Shown: positions 19,001-27,344, counted from the first letter of the stretch. The stretch: DNA of 64,000 nucleotides from Rhizobium sp. BT04 (GCF_030053135.1 NZ_CP125652.1:4086501-4150500), one strand, 5' to 3'. Numbers and translations are program-made. Notes: a model not told the origin generated them from the letters alone.

Positions 19001-19426
19001 GAAAAGCCCGGCGTGCTCGAGCCGCTGGTCGACGGCTGGCACGACACCGGCGACATCGTCACCATCGACGAGGACGGCTTCGTCAAGATCCGCGGCCGCG
19101 CCAAACGCTTCGCCAAGATCGGCGGCGAAATGATCTCGCTCGCCGCCGTCGAGACGCTCGCCGCCGAGCTCTGGCCGGGCGCGCTGTCGGTCGTCTCCTC
19201 GCTGCCCGACGCCAAGAAGGGCGAGCGGCTGGTGCTCCTGACCGACGCCCCCACCGCCACCCGCGCCGAATTCCTCGCCTTCGCCAAATCCAAGGGCGCA
19301 ATGGACATGATGGTCCCGGCCGAGGTCAATATCGGCAAGGTGCCGGTGCTCGGCTCCGGCAAGGTGGATTTCGTCGCGGCGCGCAAGCTGGCGGAGGGTG
19401 CGGTGCAGGCCGGGGAGGCGGCGTAG
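16031..19426 (+). CDS. MFS transporter - acyltransferase - acyl-ACP/CoA synthetase fusion (LplT-Aas type)
   Basis: A 1131-residue fusion. Residues 1-415 are an MFS domain of the lysophospholipid transporter type (LKNTLVFLILFKMSASEG; FGPIKYGILPDHL). Residues about 430-620 are a PlsC acyltransferase with NHVSLLDGALAL (the H-x4-D motif) and GIFPEGRLT. Residues about 650-1131 are an AMP-forming ligase with ILFTSGSEGTPKGVVLTH and LEGYGVTETAP. The three activities would import lysophospholipid, activate a fatty acid and re-acylate the lipid at the inner membrane. Start: GTG 16031 behind GAGGGACCCGCC; ATG 16046 is an alternative. In E. coli LplT and Aas are separate proteins. Confidence 0.93.
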   Translation: MQHNLMTSRKFAPLFWTQFLTAFNDNFLKNTLVFLILFKMSASEGAALVTLAGVILIVPFLLLSALGGELADKHDKAKIAELLKRCEIAVAALAVVGLAFSSIFVLMAALFGFGVVSALFGPIKYGILPDHLERRDLPKANAWIEGGTFIAILAGTIIAAFAFSGGDNVLIFGTMMMGLSVLCWLASRMIPPTGSKAPDLEIDRNVIRSSYTLVKEIRADKRLWRSALMNCWFWLVGAFVLSILPTMVTELLGGSELVVPAYLTVFAIAVAVGSAIAAWMSSGRIVLLPAPVGTALLGLFSLDLAWNLWGLASTSHATTIGTFFAGENTIRVAIDLAGMAISGAFIAVPTFAALQTWSHEDRRARVIGAANVLSALFITVGLGLVAAVQKLGASIPEILIGLGVLNFAVAWLMLKTLPTNPFRDFISILFRAFMRLEVEGLENIKKAGRAPIIALNHVSLLDGALALAITEEEPTFAVDYKIAQAWWVRPFLKMCKFLPLDPTKPMATRSLIKVVQDGNPIGIFPEGRLTVTGTLMKVYDGAAMVADKTGSMVVPVKIDGLEKSYLSYLDNGKIRRRLFPKVKVTILEPVKLEVPPELKGRKRRTAAGAALYQVMSNLLFQTADTSSTVLDRVIQAGGEFGMGKLAVEDPVTGRLTYGKLLTGAAVLGAKFRARFPETNLGVMLPNANGAAATLLGVMSAGKVPAMLNFTAGAANILSACKAAEVKHVLTSRAFVTQAKLGAVIEEMEKQVTIVWLDDLRAEISLKDKILGYVRKARPLVKRKPDDPAVILFTSGSEGTPKGVVLTHRNILSNAAQAAARIDFHSGDKVFNILPVFHSFGLTAGTVLPLISGVPVYFYPSPLHYRIVPELIYVSNATIIFGTDTFLNGYARTAHPYDFRSIRYIFSGAEPVKASTRQTYMEKFGLRILEGYGVTETAPVISINTPMYNKSGTVGKILPGMEWKLEPVPGIDEGGRLHVRGANVMAGYLRAEKPGVLEPLVDGWHDTGDIVTIDEDGFVKIRGRAKRFAKIGGEMISLAAVETLAAELWPGALSVVSSLPDAKKGERLVLLTDAPTATRAEFLAFAKSKGAMDMMVPAEVNIGKVPVLGSGKVDFVAARKLAEGAVQAGEAA

Positions 19427-19513
19427 GCGTGGCTTGGCGGGCGTCAGGCGCAACCGGGGAATTGTTGCCGGCGCGTTGCAAGACGCCGGTGATAGTTCCG
19501 AGAGGAAACCGAC

Positions 19514-20578
19514 ATGGCCGAAATCGATGTCTTCGACGGGCACAATGACGCGGTGCAATTCATTGCGGAATACACATCCTCCGGCCGGGACTTTCTCTCG
19601 CGGTCGGAAAGCGGGCATCTCGATCTGCCGAGGGCGCGCGAGGGCGGCCTGGCCGGCGGCTTGTTTGCGCTGCATGCAGGGCCGGAGCGCCAGCCGGAAA
19701 ATGATCTGATCATCACCGGGAACGGCTACGAGGTTATCTATGCCGAGACCGTCGATCCGCTCCATGCCCGCCGGCAGATCGAGGCACAGCGCCTGGCGCT
19801 GGAAATCTTGATCCGCCGCTCCGATGGCCGGATGCGCATGGCGGTTGATGTCGAGGAGATCGCCGCCGCCAGAGCCGAAGGGGCCTTTGCCGTCGTGCTG
19901 CATATGGAAGGGGCCGAAGCGGTGGATGGCGAATTCGACTATCTCCATCGTCTGCATGCGGCGGGCCTGCGGTCGCTGGGGCCGGTCTGGAGCCGCCCGA
20001 ATATATTCGGCTCCGGTGTTCCCTTCGCCTATCCCAGGTCGCCGGATACCGGTCCCGGACTGACCGAGATCGGCAAGGAGCTGGTCAGGACCTGCAATCG
20101 GCTGGGAATCATGATCGATCTCTCGCATCTGAACGAAAAGGGATTCTGGGATGTGGCGGCATTGAGCCACGCCCCGCTCGTCGTCACCCATGGCTGCGCC
20201 CATGCCATCTGCCCGTCGACCAGAAATCTCACCGACAGGCAGCTCGACGCCATCCGCGATAGCGACGGCGTCATCGGCTTCAACCTCTCGGTCAACGACG
20301 TCAGAGCCGATGGCCACCTGAAGGACGATACCCCGCTCGAGGCCGTCGCCCGCCATATCGACTATCTCGTCAACCGCGTCGGCGAAGACAGGGTCGCCCT
20401 CGGATCGGATTTCGACGGCGCGGTCATCCCTCGCGCGATCAAGGACGCCAGCGGCTTGCCGCTTCTGTTCGACGCGATGCGCAACCTCGGCTTCGACACA
20501 CAGGGCCTGGCGAAATTCGCTTTCGACAACTGGCTGCGCGTGTTCGGGCTGACCTGGAAGAACAGCCCGTCATCGTGA
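19514..20578 (+). CDS. membrane dipeptidase (peptidase M19)
   Basis: A 354-residue renal-dipeptidase-type zinc peptidase. VFDGHNDAVQF gives the first metal His-x-Asp, VVLHMEGAEAV the bridging Glu, and PLVVTHGCAHAI and MIDLSHLNEKGF the further His ligands; RVALGSDFDG closes the site. The usual role is hydrolysis of dipeptides, including D-residue forms. The start ATG 19514 follows GAGAGGAAACCGAC. It overlaps the convergent exporter gene by 9 bp at the 3' end. Confidence 0.93.
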   Translation: MAEIDVFDGHNDAVQFIAEYTSSGRDFLSRSESGHLDLPRAREGGLAGGLFALHAGPERQPENDLIITGNGYEVIYAETVDPLHARRQIEAQRLALEILIRRSDGRMRMAVDVEEIAAARAEGAFAVVLHMEGAEAVDGEFDYLHRLHAAGLRSLGPVWSRPNIFGSGVPFAYPRSPDTGPGLTEIGKELVRTCNRLGIMIDLSHLNEKGFWDVAALSHAPLVVTHGCAHAICPSTRNLTDRQLDAIRDSDGVIGFNLSVNDVRADGHLKDDTPLEAVARHIDYLVNRVGEDRVALGSDFDGAVIPRAIKDASGLPLLFDAMRNLGFDTQGLAKFAFDNWLRVFGLTWKNSPSS

Positions 20579-21772
20579 ACCAGTGCGGCGCTCCGGATCG
20601 GACGTCTTCAGCCTGAGATCGAGCACCAGCGGCACGGCGAGTGCGTAGACGGCAACGACCGAGAGCCAGATGGCGCCCGGCCATTGCTGGCGGACGAGGA
20701 AATAGATGCTGGAAAAGCCGAGCGGCGCGACGATGGAGGCGAGGCTGACGGCCGAGGCCAGCACGCCCTGGAACTGGCCCTGGCCTTTCTCATCGACCTG
20801 CCGGGTCGCCAGCGACTGCAGCGCCGGCACGCCGATGCCGCCGAGCGTGAAGACCGGCATGATCGCAAAGATCATCCAGCTCTGGCCGGCAAAGGCCATG
20901 ACGGTCAGCGCGATGGAGACGCCGGCGACGCCGGTCAGGATCGCTCCGCGTTCGCCGAAGAGCTTGACGGCCGGGCCTGGAAGGAAGGCCTGGGCCAGCG
21001 TTTGGCAGATGCCGAAGGCGCCGAGCGACAGGCCGATCGACAGCCCGCTCCAGTGGAAGGCGTCGCTTCCCCAGAGCGCCCAGCAGGTGCCGTAGGCCTC
21101 GCCGGTGGCGCTGAAGATGAAGAAGAGGATGATGACGGGCAGCAGGCTTTTGACCTCCAGCACCGCGCGCAGCGGCTTCAGCGGATTGAGCGTCGACAGC
21201 GCGATCTTTTCGCGGCTGCCGGGGCGCGATTCCGGCAGGATGAAGAGGGCGAGCAGCAGGTTGGCACCATTCAGCGCCGCGGCTGCGATGAAAGGCAGCC
21301 GCAGCCAGTGGTCGCCGAGCACGCCGCCGAGAACCGGGCCGATGATGAAGCCGAGGCCGAACATGGCGTTGAAGAGGCCGAAGCGGCGGGCGCGCGTCTC
21401 CTCCGGCGAAATGTCGGTGATATAGGCGGTCGCGACCGAAATGTTGGCGCTGGTCAGCCCGGCGATCGCCCGGCCGACGAACAGCAGCAGCAGATTGGGT
21501 GCAAAGGCCAGCAACAGGTAGTTGACGGCAGCACCCGCAAGCGAGATCAGCAGCACCGGCCGCCGGCCGAGCCGGTCGGAGAGCGCCCCGAGCACCGGCG
21601 CGAAGATGAACTGCATCACCGCGTAAAGCGCGGTCAGCGTGCCGATAGTGGGCGCGACGTTTTCGGCATGGGTGATGTCCTGCAAGAGCTGCGGCAGGAT
21701 CGGGAAGATGAGGCCGATGCCGACGGCATCGAGGACAATGGCGGTGAAGATGACGATAAGGGATCTGGTCAT
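20570..21772 (-). CDS. TetA-like MFS transporter (TCR/Tet family)
   Basis: A 400-residue, 12-helix major facilitator protein. The first loop has GALSDRLGRRPVLLISL (the MFS motif A), and RARRFGLFNAMFGLGFIIGP is motif C of drug/H+ antiporters. Overall it resembles chromosomal TetA-family proteins. Substrate cannot be told from sequence: many family members are not tetracycline exporters. No TetR-type gene is adjacent, unlike true tet loci. Convergent with the dipeptidase gene. Confidence 0.88.
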   Translation of the reverse strand: MTRSLIVIFTAIVLDAVGIGLIFPILPQLLQDITHAENVAPTIGTLTALYAVMQFIFAPVLGALSDRLGRRPVLLISLAGAAVNYLLLAFAPNLLLLFVGRAIAGLTSANISVATAYITDISPEETRARRFGLFNAMFGLGFIIGPVLGGVLGDHWLRLPFIAAAALNGANLLLALFILPESRPGSREKIALSTLNPLKPLRAVLEVKSLLPVIILFFIFSATGEAYGTCWALWGSDAFHWSGLSIGLSLGAFGICQTLAQAFLPGPAVKLFGERGAILTGVAGVSIALTVMAFAGQSWMIFAIMPVFTLGGIGVPALQSLATRQVDEKGQGQFQGVLASAVSLASIVAPLGFSSIYFLVRQQWPGAIWLSVVAVYALAVPLVLDLRLKTSDPERRTGSR

Positions 21773-22075
21773 GGCGCGTTCCGGGTCGACGCGAGCGCGA
21801 CAGCGCCGTTGACGCGCGCCGATGGCTCACGATGAGGCCTGAGCAGGGTCAGGCGTTTGGTTTCTGGGAGTGCTGGCCGAACCATGGCGGAAAGCGCATG
21901 GATGGCGTGTGCTCGACCACCTGGACGACCATTCGTCCACCTGTTTACTCCGCCACTGAGCGGATCAAGGAAGGCAGTCGCTTTTCGCGACGGGCAAGAC
22001 ATACGCCGGCCGGCGCTTTGCGGCAAGCCTGTTTTTGCGGGTGAGCGGCTAGGCAATGGGCCTCGGACCCAAAGG
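21773..22075. other. intergenic, nothing recognised
   Basis: About 300 bp upstream of the TetA-like gene. Open frames here are short and without recognisable protein character or ribosome binding sites. It contains whatever promoter the exporter gene uses; no clear -35/-10 pair was found. Confidence 0.4.
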
Positions 22076-22254
22076 CTGCCCCTCACCCTAACCTTACCGG
22101 GGTCGAGCCACTCGTCTCGACCCGTCCTTCGGACCCCCGTAAGAACGGGGAGAGGGGACGTGCCCTGCGAGGGGCTGGTGGGGGACGGAGAGGGTGCGGC
22201 ACATCCCCTTCGCCCCGTTTACGGGGAGAAGGTGCCGGCAGGCGGATGAGGGGC
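22076..22254. repeat. RIME-like intergenic mosaic element, copy 3
   Basis: Starts CTGCCCCTCACCCTAACC and ends CAGGCGGATGAGGGGC, with GTTTACGGGGAGAAGG inside. The left half carries the inverted block GGGTCGAGCC...CGACCCGTCC shared with copy 2. It lies before the SerC-SerA-like gene, and any apparent coding extension of that gene into it is an artefact. Confidence 0.8.
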
Positions 22255-22409
22255 CGGCTTGGGCGCGTCTCGCCTGCTGCCAAACGCGCGAACATCACCG
22301 CAGCCATAGCAATGACGCGTTTCGCTTGTCGTTCGGCGCATATGAGCTTGTCGACGCGGGCCAGTCGCTTCACCATGACGGTAACTTCAGCTCCGGAGAC
22401 AGGCAGGCA

Positions 22410-25385
22410 ATGACCGATATCGCGCAGATGCAGGAACAGCGATTGACCGCCCTTCGGCAGACCGCCTCGGGTGCGCCGAAACTGCCGTCCAACCCGTTCT
22501 TCGGCGTCGGGCCGATCACCGATGCGACGACCGACGAGGTGGACAGCCGCCTCCGGCGCATCGCCTTCGACGCCTGGATCGAAAAGACCTATCGCAAGTT
22601 CGACGACCGGGGCAACGATATCGGCGGCTTCACCACGGCCGAGATTTCCCGCAGCATGCATCGCGGCTATCCGGCCGATAAGATCCTGACCGACATGATG
22701 CGGGCGATCCATCGTTATTTCGGCTTTCCCAAGGTGAACCGCATGGCGGTGGGGCTCGGCGGCGGCCACAGCGGTTTCACCGTCTGCATTCAGCACCTGA
22801 TGAATGCCAACGACGCCGGCCAGCACGTCTATGTCGATACGCCGCGGCCGGAGAGCGATCCGTCCAAGGCCGCCGGCTTCTTCCGCCAGTCCTGGGCCAC
22901 ACAGCTGATCGAGATGCAGCGCTTTGCCGAAAAGGGTTGCGAGAGCCGCATTCATTTCGCCGCCTCCGAGGGCGTGATCCCGACGGCGGCCGAGCTTGCC
23001 GCCCTCGGCGTTTCGATCTTCGTCGGCGTCGGCCACGAGACGACCGGGGCCAATGCCTATACCAGCGGCGAGGTCCGCGAACTCCTGACCTGGCTCGACG
23101 GCGATCCGGTCAATCGCCATGCGGTGTTCGACGCCACCTCGATGCTCGGCGCCATGCCCTGGGAGCCTGAACTCGTCAGCGCCGTGATGGCGAAATGCTG
23201 CCTGTTCATGCCGTTCCAGAAGGCGATCGGCGGGGTTTCCGGCTATTTCGTCGCCTCCTTCACGCCGCATGCTTTGGCGCTGATCGAAAAGAACCAGCAG
23301 GATCCGGCCTGGGCGATCCCGCGCCAGCTGAAGATCGCCCCGCCGATCGATCCCAGGCAGCCGTTTTCGGCCAAGCGCTCCGTCGATGCCGGGCCGTTCT
23401 ACGATCCGGCCGAAGACCGCATGCTCGGCGGCGTCATCAACACCTACAGCGCACTCGCCTTTGCCGAGACCACCTTCGGCCTGCTGCAGTCGGAGGCGAG
23501 GGTCGGCTCCGTCGTCGAGCTCAACCGCCGCTCCGCCGCCAATCGCGCCGTGATCGACGAATGGGTCAAGGCGCATCCGCTGCTGTCGCTTGTAGTCGCC
23601 GATGCCGAACGCCGCGGCGCGGCGGTGACGCTTCTGAAGGTCGAGGACGCTGATATCACCGATGCCGGCATCCACGCCCGCATCATTGCCCGCTCGAAGC
23701 AGCTGCTCGGTTATGAGGGCATCACCCATCCGAACGGCGAATACAAGCCCGGCCTCGATGCCGCCCGCTACGTCAATGCCTTCCCGGGCACACCCGGCGA
23801 CTATCGCGCCTGGGTCGGCGGCATCCGCGAGCCCGAAGATGTCGTCGCGCTCTTGGAAAATCTGCGATATGCCTATCTCAGCGCCAAGATCGTCGTTCTC
23901 GAAGAGGAACTGGCCAAGCACGGCGTGACCTTCGAGGCGCCTGATAAGGCCGATGGCGCCGTGCGCAAGGACGATCCGAACCACGCCTATACGGTGCTGA
24001 TCGCCGATCTGGTCGGCCTGCGCTTCGGCGCCGACGGCGAGCCTGATTACAGCGAGGTCAAGGCCTATATCGAGGAAAAGGGCGGCAGCTTCCATCTCGG
24101 CCCGCTCAGTGACCGCGCGAGGCTCGAAAAGGGCCGCATCCATTTCTTCTATCAGCCGAACCTCAGCACCGAGGCGGAGATCCTGCCGCAGACCGACAAG
24201 GGCCAGTACGACGCGCTGATCGCCGCGGCGACCTTCATCCCGAAGGCCTCGGTCTTCCCGCGCGGCGGCGTGCGCATCGGCGCCGGCACCGGCAATATGG
24301 GCTCGGCCTCCTGGGGCGGCGGCAACGGCGAGGGCGGCGACGCGGCCCTGATGAACACGCCCGGCATCAACAGCCGGGCGACCGCCCAGATGGTGCTGAA
24401 GGCGATCCTGAAGGTCGTTCCCGACCTGCCGGTCGATAGATTGCACCGGCTGGTCGCCGGCGGCGATTTCGACACCGGCCGTCAGCTCAAGGATTTCCCG
24501 ACGGCCAAGCTCGACGGCCGGAAGCTTGCCGTTCTCGGCTACGGCAATATCGGCCGCGAAGTCGCCAAGCTCGCCAAGGCCTTCGGCATGACGGTGGCGA
24601 TCTACGCCCGCGAGCATCACCGGCGCTGGATCGAGGCCGAGGGCTTCGGCTATGCCGCCAGCCCGGTCGAAGCGGCAAGCGGCGCCGACGTCCTCTCCGT
24701 CCATATCGGCCTCGGCCGCCTGGACGCATCGACCGGCCTCTATTCCAATGCCGGCACCGTCGACGCGAAAGTGCTCTCCGCCATGAAGGACGGCGCCGTG
24801 CTGGTCAATTACGACCGCGGCGAAGTCGTCGATCCCTATGCGCTCGACGCAGCGCTGTCCTCCGGCAAGATCGCCCACGCGGCAATCGACGCCGATCTGT
24901 TCAAGGATGCCGCGACCGGCACGCTCAGCGGACCGATGCTGCCCTACCTGCCGCTCGAACAGCGCCACAAGGGCAGACTGGAGCTGCTGCCGCACGCCGC
25001 CGCCGACACCGACCACCCCTCGCGGGTGACCGGCGCCAAGCAGGCGGTCGACCAGATCTTCGACGTCATCCGCTTCAAATCCGTCGTCAATCTCAAGGGC
25101 GACCTGTCGGAGGGCTATATCTCGGCCGGCAGCCGCACGCCGGCCGGCATCGGCAAGGTGACGAAGCAGGTCGTCACGGCGGCCGCCGGCAAGACAGAGC
25201 TTCTGGAAGAATTGCGCCAGGCCTCGGAAAAGATCGCCGCCATATCAGGCGCGCTTTCCGCCGTGTCCGACCCGGCTCATCGCGGCCGGATCGTCGAACG
25301 CTACACCGGCCTTCTGGTCGAAAACGCCGACAGGCAGCGCGCGCTTCTCGATCAGCTCGGCCTCTACGGGCCGGCGGAGGGCTGA
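22410..25385 (+). CDS. SerC-like aminotransferase / SerA-like dehydrogenase fusion
   Basis: A 991-residue bifunctional-looking protein. The N-terminal about 390 residues resemble phosphoserine aminotransferase: MAVGLGGGHSGFTVCIQHLM, then LFMPFQKAIGGVSGYF with the expected PLP-lysine. A linker of about 220 residues follows. The C-terminal about 370 residues are a D-isomer 2-hydroxyacid dehydrogenase: RIGAGTGNMGSAS, MNTPGINSRATAQMV, LAVLGYGNIGREVAKLA (NAD fold), VLVNYDRGEVVDPYAL and LLPHAAADT with the catalytic His. These are steps 1 and 2 of phosphorylated serine synthesis, but the substrate is not proven. Start: ATG 22410 after GGAGACAGGCAGGCA. The frame is open upstream, but that part is repeat DNA. 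Confidence 0.85.
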   Translation: MTDIAQMQEQRLTALRQTASGAPKLPSNPFFGVGPITDATTDEVDSRLRRIAFDAWIEKTYRKFDDRGNDIGGFTTAEISRSMHRGYPADKILTDMMRAIHRYFGFPKVNRMAVGLGGGHSGFTVCIQHLMNANDAGQHVYVDTPRPESDPSKAAGFFRQSWATQLIEMQRFAEKGCESRIHFAASEGVIPTAAELAALGVSIFVGVGHETTGANAYTSGEVRELLTWLDGDPVNRHAVFDATSMLGAMPWEPELVSAVMAKCCLFMPFQKAIGGVSGYFVASFTPHALALIEKNQQDPAWAIPRQLKIAPPIDPRQPFSAKRSVDAGPFYDPAEDRMLGGVINTYSALAFAETTFGLLQSEARVGSVVELNRRSAANRAVIDEWVKAHPLLSLVVADAERRGAAVTLLKVEDADITDAGIHARIIARSKQLLGYEGITHPNGEYKPGLDAARYVNAFPGTPGDYRAWVGGIREPEDVVALLENLRYAYLSAKIVVLEEELAKHGVTFEAPDKADGAVRKDDPNHAYTVLIADLVGLRFGADGEPDYSEVKAYIEEKGGSFHLGPLSDRARLEKGRIHFFYQPNLSTEAEILPQTDKGQYDALIAAATFIPKASVFPRGGVRIGAGTGNMGSASWGGGNGEGGDAALMNTPGINSRATAQMVLKAILKVVPDLPVDRLHRLVAGGDFDTGRQLKDFPTAKLDGRKLAVLGYGNIGREVAKLAKAFGMTVAIYAREHHRRWIEAEGFGYAASPVEAASGADVLSVHIGLGRLDASTGLYSNAGTVDAKVLSAMKDGAVLVNYDRGEVVDPYALDAALSSGKIAHAAIDADLFKDAATGTLSGPMLPYLPLEQRHKGRLELLPHAAADTDHPSRVTGAKQAVDQIFDVIRFKSVVNLKGDLSEGYISAGSRTPAGIGKVTKQVVTAAAGKTELLEELRQASEKIAAISGALSAVSDPAHRGRIVERYTGLLVENADRQRALLDQLGLYGPAEG

Positions 25386-25410
25386 GCTGCACCGGCAGTG
25401 ACCCGGTAAA

Positions 25411-25439
25411 ACAAAACAGGCGGCACATCGGCCGCCTGT
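25411..25439 (-). terminator. rho-independent terminator of the lipoprotein gene (possibly bidirectional)
   Basis: Read leftward: ACAGGCGGC, a short loop, GCCGCCTGT, then TTTTGTTTT. The stem has 9 GC-rich pairs. It lies between two converging genes and could also serve the rightward fusion gene, though without a good U-tract on that side. Confidence 0.75.
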
Positions 25440-25465
25440 CTTCGCTTCCTTGGGCAAACCGCCCG

Positions 25466-25873
25466 TTACTTCTGTTCCGGCGCCAGGAATTCGGCGCAAT
25501 AGGATGGGCCGCTGACGCCGGGGATGTCGGCGACGGTGCGGATGTCGCGGATCGTGTAATCGGAGCTGGTGGTGATTTCGGCCTGGCAGCGCAGATAGGC
25601 GGTGCGGGCCGACGCGATCTGCTTGCCGCGCTTGCCGTCGGCGCCTTCGGCATATTTTGCTGGGATCCGCACGGTCTTGTAGCCGCCGCGCCAGGTATAG
25701 ACGGTGGTGGCGCCTTCCTCGCGGTCGCTGATCGGCGGTCCGTAGGCAGCAAAGAAGATGCCGGCCGATTTGCCGACCCAGCGGGCCTCGATCGGATTGC
25801 CGGCGGAAGGTATGGTCGTGCATCCGGCAAGCCCAATGGCAAGCCCGGCCGCGGTCATGGTGCGGAATTTCAT
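25466..25873 (-). CDS. small lipoprotein, unknown function
   Basis: A 135-residue protein starting MKFRTMTAAGLAIGLAGCTT: a lipoprotein signal peptide with lipobox LAGC. The mature part has GIFFAAYGPPISDREEGATT, VYTWRGGYKTVRIP and two further Cys residues, with the periodicity of a small beta-rich periplasmic domain. Start: ATG 25873; the frame is open upstream but lacks a better signal sequence. Followed by a good terminator. An outer- or inner-membrane-anchored periplasmic location is inferred; function unknown. Confidence 0.75.
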   Translation of the reverse strand: MKFRTMTAAGLAIGLAGCTTIPSAGNPIEARWVGKSAGIFFAAYGPPISDREEGATTVYTWRGGYKTVRIPAKYAEGADGKRGKQIASARTAYLRCQAEITTSSDYTIRDIRTVADIPGVSGPSYCAEFLAPEQK

Positions 25874-26136
25874 CGTGTCGTCCCTGATCTCTAGCGCATT
25901 GGCTGCGACGCCGCTTTTACGGGCGGTTTCGCCTGTCCCGTCGAGCCCTTTAGCGCGGAACCCGGCAAAAGAAAATTGCCCCTGTGGTACTTCCCGACGA
26001 TTTGCTCCGGGTGTGTCTTTTTGCAGCAGCAGCGCACCGCCGGCCCTGTCATCCACCCGTCAAAAATTCCGCCGGATTTTTGGAATTTGGTGCTTGTGCA
26101 ACCAGATAGGCTGTTCTATAGAAGCGCCGCTGGTCA

Positions 26137-26213
26137 CGGAGTGTAGCGCAGTCTGGTAGCGCACCACGTTCGGGACGTGGGGGTCGAGTGTTCGAATCAC
26201 TCCACTCCGACCA
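26137..26213 (+). tRNA. tRNA-Pro (anticodon CGG)
   Basis: The 77-nt cloverleaf has acceptor arms CGGAGTG / CACTCCG, discriminator A and encoded CCA. The anticodon arm is CCACG-TTCGGGA-CGTGG (anticodon CGG). The T-loop is TTCGAAT within GAGTG-TTCGAAT-CACTC. It is followed within 6 nt by a terminator and is the nearest tRNA to the prophage control region, but no duplicated 3' end was seen. Confidence 0.96.
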
Positions 26214-26218
26214 GCTAG

Positions 26219-26242
26219 AAACCCCGCTTCGGCGGGGTTTTT
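26219..26242 (+). terminator. terminator after tRNA-Pro
   Basis: AACCCCGC-TTCG-GCGGGGTT followed by TTT: an 8-bp stem with a stable TTCG tetraloop and a T-run. Classic intrinsic terminator. Confidence 0.9.
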
Positions 26243-26546
26243 CGTGTTCGGGCGCTGTTGGCTCGAAAAGCACGGCAATGCTTGCGGCAATGAATGGTTA
26301 CGTCTTCCTCCCGGCGCGGCCGGTTGTGGATCCACACCGGCATTTGGCTGATGACCCGGGCGATGCCGGCCATAGGCTTTTCCAACTCTCAAGTGTCATG
26401 GCCAGGGGCCGGATGCTTCCCACCCGTCGGTTGCGGCTGGCATCAGCGAGGTGGCCGAGGCGACGTCAGCGGCGTATGTGAGTGAGGAGGTGCCCCTTGT
26501 GAGAGGGGAAGCCAAAGGCCGGGCCGATTCGTATCGAGGGAAACGC
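26243..26546. other. intergenic, no gene recognised
   Basis: About 300 bp between the tRNA-Pro terminator and the terminator of the outer-membrane gene. Frames are open on both strands but show no start signal or protein-like character. No att-like duplication of the tRNA was seen. Confidence 0.4.
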
Positions 26547-26574
26547 AAAAGCCCCGCCAACGTGGCGAGGCTTC
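26547..26574 (-). terminator. terminator of the outer-membrane protein gene
   Basis: Read leftward: AAGCCTCGCC-ACGTT-GGCGGGGCTT, then TT. The stem has one G-T pair and ends in a short T-run. It sits 26 bp after the stop codon of the beta-barrel gene. Confidence 0.75.
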
Positions 26575-26599
26575 AGTGCTGCTTCTTGGCAGACAGTTC

Positions 26600-27223
26600 T
26601 TAGAACTTTACGCCGACGCCGAACTTGAGTTCGTGCTGATCCAGGTCAACATCCACACCAAGGATGTCCTTCTCGCCGAAGTCGTTGTACCGGTACTCGC
26701 CGCGGGCGAAGATGTTGTTGGTGACGGCAAAGTCGACGCCAGCCCCGACGGTGTAACCGTTGAAGGTCTCCGTTTCCTTGTCGAACCCCGGCACGTCGAC
26801 GTAACCGCGCGTGGCGGTCCAGCCAGCTGCGCCATAGATCAGCGCCTTGTCGAAGGCGTAGCCGACCCGACCGCGAACGGCGCCGGCCCAATCCGTCCCA
26901 ATTTCGGCCCCCAGCGTGTCCTTCTCATTCCAGTTGTGTTCCAGATTGCCTTCGATACCGACGACAATGCTATCGAACTGGAAGTTATAACCAGCAAATC
27001 CGCCGAAGACGCCGCCGTTGAAATCCTCAGAAGCGCTGCCGCCGCCGAAGTCGAAATCACCGTTAAGCCATCCGGCGCCGCCATCAATACCGAAATACGG
27101 GCCCGACCAGGTGAACACAGGCGCAGCCGCAACGGGAGCGGCCGGTACGTCCTGAACGACATCGGCTGCCAAAGCAGTGGTTGCGACAAGTGCTAGGAAA
27201 GTGGTGGCAATAGTCAACTTCAT
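26600..27223 (-). CDS. outer-membrane beta-barrel protein (Omp25/31-like)
   Basis: A 207-residue protein with a signal peptide (MKLTIATTFLALVATTALAA) and then a Pro/Ala linker (VQDVPAAPVAAAPVFTWSGP). An eight-strand-type barrel follows: YFGIDGGAGWLNG, GGFAGYNFQFDSIVVGIEG, GAVRGRVGYAFDKALIYGAA, IFARGEYRYNDFG. It ends in the terminal strand HELKFGVGVKF with C-terminal Phe, the outer-membrane sorting signature. It is of the porin-like Omp25/Omp31 kind found in Rhizobiales. Start: ATG 27223; the longer open frame upstream is not coding. A good promoter lies about 90 bp upstream. Confidence 0.9.
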   Translation of the reverse strand: MKLTIATTFLALVATTALAADVVQDVPAAPVAAAPVFTWSGPYFGIDGGAGWLNGDFDFGGGSASEDFNGGVFGGFAGYNFQFDSIVVGIEGNLEHNWNEKDTLGAEIGTDWAGAVRGRVGYAFDKALIYGAAGWTATRGYVDVPGFDKETETFNGYTVGAGVDFAVTNNIFARGEYRYNDFGEKDILGVDVDLDQHELKFGVGVKF

Positions 27224-27315
27224 CTCTGTACCCCATGCGTTACAATGCAACCAAGGGATACAGGGCAACTCAACAAAAAGCTGTAGCAAAAAGAGCACAC
27301 GCGCGCAATTGTACA

Positions 27316-27344
27316 GTATTATAAAGGTTGTGCCGGAGGACGTC
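27316..27344 (-). promoter_or_regulatory. probable sigma70-type promoter of the outer-membrane gene
   Basis: On the minus strand, CTGACG (27344-27339), a 17-bp spacer and TATAAT (27321-27316). Transcription would begin near 27309 and give a leader of about 86 nt. The -35 overlaps a hairpin-forming GTCAGGC...GCCTGAC sequence at 27340-27358, which has no U-tract and is not a terminator; it could be a binding site. Confidence 0.5.

Noticed and set aside
18320..20356. 678-codon open frame on the minus strand
   Set aside because: Runs antisense across two well-identified genes; no motif or start signal.
22194..22409. N-terminal extension of the SerC-SerA-like gene
   Set aside because: Lies in RIME-like repeat DNA; a good ATG with ribosome binding site at 22410 fits the family start.
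22083..25016. 977-codon open frame on the minus strand
   Set aside because: Mirror of the real fusion gene in high-GC DNA; low-complexity Asp/Gly/Arg/His-rich translation, no family motifs.
26137..26213. tRNA-Pro as attachment site of the nearby prophage
   Set aside because: No duplicate of the tRNA 3' end and no integrase gene found in the window.
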